Source: Solimicrobium sp040544425
GTDB lineage: Bacteria; Pseudomonadota; Gammaproteobacteria; Burkholderiales; Burkholderiaceae_D
Direction: 5' to 3'
Length of the DNA: 64,000 nt
Assembly (NCBI GenBank): GCA_040544425.1
Contig: JBEONO010000003.1
Location: forward strand, 267,027 to 331,026
Shown: piece after piece, positions 59,249-64,000 of the stretch
Numbering within the stretch: position 1 is the first letter of the stretch
Layout of the letters: each line of letters starts with the position of its first letter
The notes under the pieces: generated by a model
What the model was told of the DNA's origin: nothing
The model's input: the letters and a program-made list of their open reading frames with translations, nothing else
Database searches by the model: none
Position numbers and translations under genes: made by a program

Positions 59249-61228
59249 ATGGCTGAAATTGAATCTACCGGCGAAGAGAATCGCCTCTTTCCCCCCACCG
59301 CAGCATTTCAGGCGCAGGCAAACGTGTCCGGCATGGAAGCCTATCTGGCGCTATGCAAGGCAGCAGACACCGATGAGCAGGGATTCTGGAGTGATCTGGC
59401 GCGCAGCCAATTGCAGTGGCATAAGCCATTCACCAAAGGGCTGGATGAATCCAATGCGCCGTTTTACACCTGGTTTGCAGACGGTGAACTGAATGTCTCC
59501 TATAACTGCCTGGATGTGAATCTGACCAACGGGAACGCCGACAAGACTGCGATTATTTTTGAATCGGATGATGGTTATTCACAAAATGTCAGCTATCGCG
59601 AGTTGCATCAAAAGGTCTGCAAATTTGCCAATGGGCTGCGCTCGCTGGGTATCAAAAAAGGCGATCGCGTCATTATTTATTTACCGATGTCGGTCGAGGG
59701 TGTGGCAGCGATGCAGGCCTGTGCCCGGATCGGTGCAATTCACTCAGTCGTGTTCGGCGGCTTCTCTGCAAAATCTCTGCATGAAAGAATTATCGATGCC
59801 AGCGCTGTCGCGGTGATCACGGCAGATTATCAGGTGCGGGGTGGCAAACATCTCGCATTGAAGGCGGTAGTGGATGAGGCGCTTGCAATGGGCGGGACCG
59901 ATTGCATTGGCAATGTGGTTGTCTATCAGCGCACTGGCGGTGAAGTAAGTTGGGGCGCGCAGGACCGCTGGTTGCACGATCTGGTCAAGGATCAGCCTGA
60001 TCAATGTGAACCTGAATGGGTCGGTGCAGAGCATCCACTGTTTATTCTGTACACCTCAGGTTCAACCGGCAAACCGAAAGGCGTGCAGCATTCATCGGGT
60101 GGCTATCTGTTGTGGGCCAAACAAACCATGCAGTGGGTGTTTGATATCAAACCGGCCGACATATTCTGGTGTACGGCGGATATTGGCTGGATTACCGGAC
60201 ACAGTTACATCGCGTACGGCCCGCTAGCCGCTGGCACGACACAGATTGTGTTCGAAGGCGTCCCCACTTTTCCCAATGCAGGTCGCTTCTGGAGCACGAT
60301 AGAAAAACATAAAACGACGATTTTCTATACAGCTCCTACCGCGATTCGTTCGTTGATCAAAGCTGCCGAACTGGATGCTTCGATTCACCCACGCCAATAT
60401 AATCTGAGTTCATTGCGCTTATTGGGTTCTGTTGGTGAGCCAATTAATCCCGAAGCATGGATGTGGTACTACAACAATGTCGGCAATAAAAATTGCCCGA
60501 TTGTCGATACCTTCTGGCAGACCGAAACCGGCGGGATCATGATGAGTCCATTGCCAGGTGTGACGCCACTGGTTCCAGGCTCGTGCACTCTGCCACTGCC
60601 AGGTATTGCCAGTGCAGTGGTTGATGAAACTGGTCATGATTTACCGAACGGGCAGGGCGGTCTGCTGGTTGTTAAACGCCCATGGCCTTCAATGATACGC
60701 ACGATCTGGAATGACCCGGAGCGTTTCAAGAAAAGCTATTTTCCAGACGAGCTGGGTGGAAAATTATATTTGGCCGGTGACGGCTCGATCCGTAATCCGA
60801 AGACCGGTTACTTCACTATCACCGGACGGATCGATGATGTGTTGAATATTTCCGGACATCGGCTCGGCACCATGGAAATCGAATCGGCGCTGGTGGCGCA
60901 CCCTCTGGTGGCTGAGGCGGCCGTCGTGGGCAGACCTGATCCGACTACCGGTGAAGCAATCTGCGCTTTCGTGGTATTGAAACGTGCCCGTCCAAGCGGT
61001 GATGAAGCGCGTCAGTTGGCAACCGAATTGCGCAATTGGGTTGCCAAGGAAATCGGACCGATCGCCAAACCGAAAGAAATCCGCTTTGGTGACAACCTGC
61101 CGAAAACCCGTTCCGGAAAAATCATGCGACGCCTGCTTCGTATTCTTGCCAAGGGTGAAACGATTACCCAGGATATTTCAACGCTGGAAAATCCAGCCAT
61201 CCTGGATCAGTTGAAAGAAACGCTGTAA
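59249..61228 (+). CDS. acs: Acetyl-CoA synthetase
   Basis: A 659-aa AMP-forming acetate--CoA ligase. The adenylate loop YTSGSTGKPKGVQH, the acetate-pocket region STGKPKG, DTFWQTETGGIMMSP and GRIDDVLNISGHRLGTMEIE are intact. The C-terminal PKTRSGKIMRRLLRIL contains the catalytic lysine that is commonly acetylated for control. A good GGAGA ribosome site precedes the ATG. It activates acetate at low concentration for the TCA cycle and biosynthesis. A perfect 9-base inverted repeat follows the stop. Confidence 0.97.
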   Translation: MAEIESTGEENRLFPPTAAFQAQANVSGMEAYLALCKAADTDEQGFWSDLARSQLQWHKPFTKGLDESNAPFYTWFADGELNVSYNCLDVNLTNGNADKTAIIFESDDGYSQNVSYRELHQKVCKFANGLRSLGIKKGDRVIIYLPMSVEGVAAMQACARIGAIHSVVFGGFSAKSLHERIIDASAVAVITADYQVRGGKHLALKAVVDEALAMGGTDCIGNVVVYQRTGGEVSWGAQDRWLHDLVKDQPDQCEPEWVGAEHPLFILYTSGSTGKPKGVQHSSGGYLLWAKQTMQWVFDIKPADIFWCTADIGWITGHSYIAYGPLAAGTTQIVFEGVPTFPNAGRFWSTIEKHKTTIFYTAPTAIRSLIKAAELDASIHPRQYNLSSLRLLGSVGEPINPEAWMWYYNNVGNKNCPIVDTFWQTETGGIMMSPLPGVTPLVPGSCTLPLPGIASAVVDETGHDLPNGQGGLLVVKRPWPSMIRTIWNDPERFKKSYFPDELGGKLYLAGDGSIRNPKTGYFTITGRIDDVLNISGHRLGTMEIESALVAHPLVAEAAVVGRPDPTTGEAICAFVVLKRARPSGDEARQLATELRNWVAKEIGPIAKPKEIRFGDNLPKTRSGKIMRRLLRILAKGETITQDISTLENPAILDQLKETL

Positions 61229-61235
61229 TTTGATT

Positions 61236-61263
61236 GCAGGATGCGTCGGCCGATGCATCCTGC
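61236..61263. terminator. Palindrome after acs (terminator-like, no T-run)
   Basis: GCAGGATGC (61236-61244) and GCATCCTGC (61255-61263) are perfect 9-base arms. The loop contains TCGGCCGA, itself a palindrome, so the whole is a long GC-rich dyad. There is no T-run, so it may stop transcription weakly, protect 3' ends or be a repeated intergenic element. Confidence 0.55.
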
Positions 61264-61348
61264 GCAGTAGTGTTGTGATGTCCGAATCCGGCCAGCTCAA
61301 TTGCCACACCATGACTACAATGCACTCCATACTTTCTGGAGGACTGTC

Positions 61349-61813
61349 ATGTCATTTCGTATTCTCGGTTTAGAGCCAACACAATTCCAACCTTTGTTTT
61401 TATTGACTGATGCCGCACTTCATGACCTTGGTGCGCGTCGCATGGTCGCCGATAATTTGCGCATGCCTTGTCGCGTGAGCATGGATCATGCGCAACTTGG
61501 CGAAGAGGTTTTGCTGTTGAATTATGCCCATCAAACGGCCAATACTCCGTACCGTGCTACTCACGCGATATTCGTGCGCAAGTGCGCGACCGAACAATTT
61601 GAATGTGTGAATCAAATTCCTGAAATACTCGCTACCCGGAAGTTGTCGATTCGGGCTTTTGATGCTGAACACATGATGATTGATGCGGATGTCTGTGAAG
61701 GGCTGCAAGTCGCGGAAATTTTTGAGCGATTTTTTGATCAGTCAAACACCAGCTATCTGCAGGTTCACAATGCAATACGCGGTTGCTACGCCGCGCGCGT
61801 CGAACGTGCCTAG
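61349..61813 (+). CDS. DUF1203 family protein
   Basis: A 154-aa DUF1203 protein of unknown function. The family core is seen in the N-terminal FRILGLEPTQFQPLF, the central MPCRVSMDHAQLGEEVLLLNYAHQ, and the RATHAIFVRK block. The ATG at 61349 follows a strong GGAGG; frames open further upstream are not needed. It overlaps the convergent FAD-dependent dehydrogenase gene by four bases at their 3' ends. Confidence 0.88.
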   Translation: MSFRILGLEPTQFQPLFLLTDAALHDLGARRMVADNLRMPCRVSMDHAQLGEEVLLLNYAHQTANTPYRATHAIFVRKCATEQFECVNQIPEILATRKLSIRAFDAEHMMIDADVCEGLQVAEIFERFFDQSNTSYLQVHNAIRGCYAARVERA

Positions 61814-63414
61814 CTGCACTCCAGGCTTAGTGCAACAGCTTCGGCAGCGCGAATTCCATCGACGGCTGCTGATAAAATTCCGCCCGCGTAGCCTGCGCCC
61901 TCGCCAGCAGGGAATAAGCCGCGTGTATTTAGACTCTGCAAATCATTGTCATTGCGCTTGATACGTATCGGCGATGAAGTCCGGGTTTCGACGCCGGTGA
62001 GCACCGCATCTTGCATCGCAAATCCTCGAATCTGTTTATCGAACGCAGGCAGTGCTTCGCGAATTGCGGCAATTGCATAGTCCGGTAAAGCGCTGTTTAA
62101 ATCGCCTAACTGCACGCCGGGTTTGTACGAAGGCTCGACGGCACCCAATACGGTAGAAGGGCGGTTGGCAATAAAATCGCCGACTAGCTGGCCGGGCGCG
62201 CTGTAATTGGAGCCGCCCAATATATAAGCGTGACTTTCCAGTGCGCGCTGAAAAGGGATGCCAGCCAACGGATGACCGGGATAATCTTCAGGTGATATGC
62301 CGACCACAATCGCGCTGTTGGCATTGCGTTCGTTGCGTGAATACTGACTCATACCATTGGTGACGATGCGATTCGGCTCCGATGTCGCCGCGACCACGGT
62401 GCCGCCAGGGCACATGCAAAAACTGTAGACCGAACGACCATTACTGGCGTGGTGTACCAGTTTATAATCTGCCGCACCCAAAATCGGGTTGCCAGCGTTC
62501 GCACCAAAACGACAGCGATCGATGATTGATTGGGGATGCTCGATCCGGAATCCAACTGAAAATGGTTTGGCTTCTATATAGACGCCGCGTTCGTACAACA
62601 TTTCAAAGGTGTCGCGTGCACTGTGGCCGATTGCCAGTACGACATGATTGGTATCAATCTGTTCGCCGCTTTCCAAAACTATCCCCCGAATCGCGTCGTT
62701 TTCACGGACGATATCGACGACCTTTTGGCTGAAGCGAACTTCGCCGCCCAGCTCAATAATTGAGGCGCGCATAGACTCAACCACCTTGACCAGACGGAAG
62801 GTGCCGATATGCGGCTTGTTGACATACATGATTTCTTCAGGGGCACCGGCCTTTACGAATTCCGTCAGCACCTTGCGGCCATAATGCTTTGGATCCTTAA
62901 TCTGGCTATAAAGCTTGCCATCGGAAAAAGTGCCGGCACCGCCTTCGCCGAACTGCACGTTTGACTCCGGCTGTAATTGACGTTTCCGCCACAGCCCCCA
63001 GGTATCCTGGGTGCGCTCGCGAACAGCTTTACCGCGTTCCAGAATGATTGGACGAAATCCCATCTGCGCCAAAATCAGCCCTGCAAACAATCCACAAGGC
63101 CCGGTACCAATAACCACCGGCCGTAAAAATTTTTCATGAGTTGCATGCGTTACAAACTGATAGTTGGTATCTGGTGTGCGGGTGATATGTCGGTCAGCAT
63201 GAAACTGTTTTAACAGTTGTTCATTCTTGCTTGTTTCAATATCCAGTGTGTAGATCAGAAGAATCGCCGATTTTTTACGGGCATCGTAACTGCGCTTAAA
63301 TACAGCCACATTAAGAAGGTCGCCGTCGTCAATATTGAGCTTTTTTAATATGGCCGCACGGATTGCCGTGTCAGGGTGATTGAGCGGAAGTTGAATATCA
63401 GTCAGGCGCAGCAT
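61810..63414 (-). CDS. FAD-dependent dehydrogenase (COG2509-like)
   Basis: A 534-aa flavoprotein. The N-terminal region (LRLTDIQLPLNHPDTAIRAAILKKL) is typical of this uncharacterised group, followed by the dinucleotide motif VVIGTGPCGLFAGLILAQMGF with an acidic ribose-binding residue (ILERG). GGAGTFSDGKLYSQIKDP, HVVLAIGHSARDTFEMLYERG, RFGANAGNPILGAADYKLVHH and a C-terminal GLFPAGEGAGYAGGILSAAVDGI are all well conserved. The reaction is unknown. The ATG at 63414 is chosen over a TTG four codons upstream. Confidence 0.92.
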   Translation of the reverse strand: MLRLTDIQLPLNHPDTAIRAAILKKLNIDDGDLLNVAVFKRSYDARKKSAILLIYTLDIETSKNEQLLKQFHADRHITRTPDTNYQFVTHATHEKFLRPVVIGTGPCGLFAGLILAQMGFRPIILERGKAVRERTQDTWGLWRKRQLQPESNVQFGEGGAGTFSDGKLYSQIKDPKHYGRKVLTEFVKAGAPEEIMYVNKPHIGTFRLVKVVESMRASIIELGGEVRFSQKVVDIVRENDAIRGIVLESGEQIDTNHVVLAIGHSARDTFEMLYERGVYIEAKPFSVGFRIEHPQSIIDRCRFGANAGNPILGAADYKLVHHASNGRSVYSFCMCPGGTVVAATSEPNRIVTNGMSQYSRNERNANSAIVVGISPEDYPGHPLAGIPFQRALESHAYILGGSNYSAPGQLVGDFIANRPSTVLGAVEPSYKPGVQLGDLNSALPDYAIAAIREALPAFDKQIRGFAMQDAVLTGVETRTSSPIRIKRNDNDLQSLNTRGLFPAGEGAGYAGGILSAAVDGIRAAEAVALSLECS

Positions 63415-63554
63415 GTACAGGTCCAATTAGTTACTACAAGTGGGCTAGCATTTTATCGCACTACACCCTCGTCCTAAACGTGGGGTCGACAAATATTCGC
63501 GTCGAAGTTAAAAAAGCAATGCCACAACAAAATGGGAAAAGAGTGAGAAAGGTG

Positions 63555-63583
63555 TTGACGAGTAACGGCAAGTGCCGCATAAT
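63555..63583 (+). promoter_or_regulatory. Ribosomal RNA operon promoter
   Basis: TTGACG (63555-63560) and CATAAT (63578-63583) are separated by exactly 17 bases, with a GC-containing discriminator after the -10. It is about 320 bases before 16S rRNA and just upstream of the antitermination boxA, as expected of an rrn P1-type promoter. Upstream A/T-rich bases (63507-63545) could be an UP element. Confidence 0.85.
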
Positions 63584-63908
63584 CTCGCTTCTGTTCTGCA
63601 AACAAACAAAACGATTTGGTTGCCAAAAGTAGGTTTCTCCAGTAGCAGGAATGGGAAATGAAACTGAAATGCAGGTGTCAGGGTGAAGTTGGTTCTGACG
63701 TTCTTTAACAACATACAGTCAATAAATGTGGGCATGTATTGCGAGCGAAATATCCTTCAGGGGATATGACAACAAGTAATAGATGTTCACGAAGAAGAAA
63801 AATAAGGAAACCGTCTGAGTTAAATCAGATGGATGACTTGTCAGTATTTTGAGTGAGCGACCTATCAGCGATGATAGAGATCCGCAAGGATCACAAGTAA
63901 CAGGCATT
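63584..63908 (+). promoter_or_regulatory. 16S rRNA leader with boxA and three hairpins
   Basis: This transcribed leader of about 320 bases carries no protein gene. The antitermination boxA GTTCTTTAACA is at 63700-63710. Three near-consecutive hairpins precede the 16S 5' end: CCGTCTGA/TCAGATGG (63811-63832, with one G-T pair), CTATCA-GCGA-TGATAG (63862-63877) and GATCC-GCAA-GGATC (63879-63892). The last two have GNRA tetraloops. They are plausible processing or folding signals for pre-16S RNA. Confidence 0.75.
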
Positions 63909-64000
63909 AAACTGAAGAGTTTGATCCTGGCTCAGATTGAACGCTGGCGGCATGCCTTACACATGCAAGTCGAACGGCAGCACGGGGCAACCTGGTGGCG
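63909..64000 (+). rRNA. 16S ribosomal RNA, 5' end (partial)
   Basis: The universal start ACTGAAGAGTTTGATCCTGG and CTCAGATTGAACGCTGGCGG is followed by CATGCCTTACACATGCAAG, the normal 5' domain of bacterial 16S rRNA, and then by a variable V1 stretch running off the right window edge. The 5' boundary is set by comparison with the E. coli start and may be off by a few bases. The CATGCCTTACACATGCAAGTC form and V1 beginning fit betaproteobacteria of the Oxalobacteraceae type. Confidence 0.97.

Noticed and set aside
63508..63907. Two leftward reading frames (75 and 62 codons) in the rRNA leader
   Set aside because: They lie opposite the promoter, boxA and hairpins of the rRNA operon, have no ribosome site and resemble no protein.
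1..64000. CRISPR array, insertion sequence or prophage
   Set aside because: No regularly spaced repeats, transposase, integrase or phage structural genes were seen; the few direct repeats are short and isolated.

Overview
This 64 kb window looks like chromosomal DNA of a betaproteobacterium in Burkholderiales, most likely Oxalobacteraceae (near Undibacterium, Herminiimonas or Janthinobacterium). Three things suggest this: the first bases of a 16S rRNA gene at the right edge, Burkholderiales-type gene orders (yqgE-ruvX-pyrR-pyrB-pyrC'-acyltransferase; yebC-purD-hemF-nadD-rsfS-rlmH-maf-rng; gloB-methyltransferase-rnhA), and one-subunit-type sulfite reduction next to cysDN. No database was searched, so the genus is an inference. 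Most of the window is dense housekeeping DNA with 4-bp overlaps inside operons. I see no CRISPR array, insertion sequence, prophage or tRNA.

Layout. 1-2.8 kb: end of an OmpR-type two-component system followed by a 340-aa protein that looks like a degenerate protein kinase. 2.8-9.7 kb: an EamA exporter, then a complete RND efflux pump (permease, adaptor, outer-membrane lipoprotein). 9.8-11.7 kb: two toxin-antitoxin-like pairs back to back, a zeta-like kinase with a 57-aa partner and a ParS/Xre-RES pair. 11.7-13.7 kb: alkylation repair (Ogt and an Ada-AraC-AlkA fusion). 14-18.8 kb: yqgE-ruvX and pyrimidine genes, in which the dihydroorotase homologue has lost its metal ligands. 18.8-25.8 kb: nuclease, gloB, rnhA, SDR, metal-chelate binding protein, uppP and a peptide transporter. 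25.9-29.5 kb: a giant AsmA-like DUF748 protein. 29.5-31.3 kb: an unknown glycine/alanine-rich hydrophobic protein, mtnN and a VOC protein. 31.4-35.8 kb: an LPS-core-type cluster (GT9, GT8, GT9, O-antigen ligase/polymerase family). 36-43.4 kb: a long leftward housekeeping operon ending in a FlxA-like gene. 43.6-48.4 kb: MFS exporter, a protein with an F-box-like stretch and pentapeptide-like repeats, phosphatidylserine decarboxylase and an orphan sensor kinase. 48.4-56.4 kb: sulfate assimilation (cobA, cysN, cysD, cysH, DUF934, cysI, a TauE/SafE exporter) with a divergent CysB-type regulator. 56.4-63.4 kb: a methyltransferase, an unknown exported beta-rich protein, an FAH-family enzyme, acs, DUF1203 and an FAD-dependent dehydrogenase. 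63.4-64 kb: rRNA promoter, structured leader and the start of 16S rRNA.

How the genes work together. The sulfur genes form a route from sulfate to sulfide: CysDN makes APS, an iron-sulfur CysH probably reduces APS directly (no cysC is present), CysI reduces sulfite, and CobA supplies the siroheme precursor. The most promising unexplained items are four lineage-specific-looking proteins inserted among core genes: the kinase-like protein (1770-2792), the hydrophobic protein (29515-30057), the FlxA-like protein (35959-36297) and the F-box/pentapeptide-like protein (44903-45664). Together they raise the possibility of scattered secreted effectors, which is inference only. Small regulatory structures are also reported: inverted repeats before cysB and cysI, tandem repeats before yqgE and at the psd stop codon, and three hairpins in the rRNA leader, two of them with GNRA loops.
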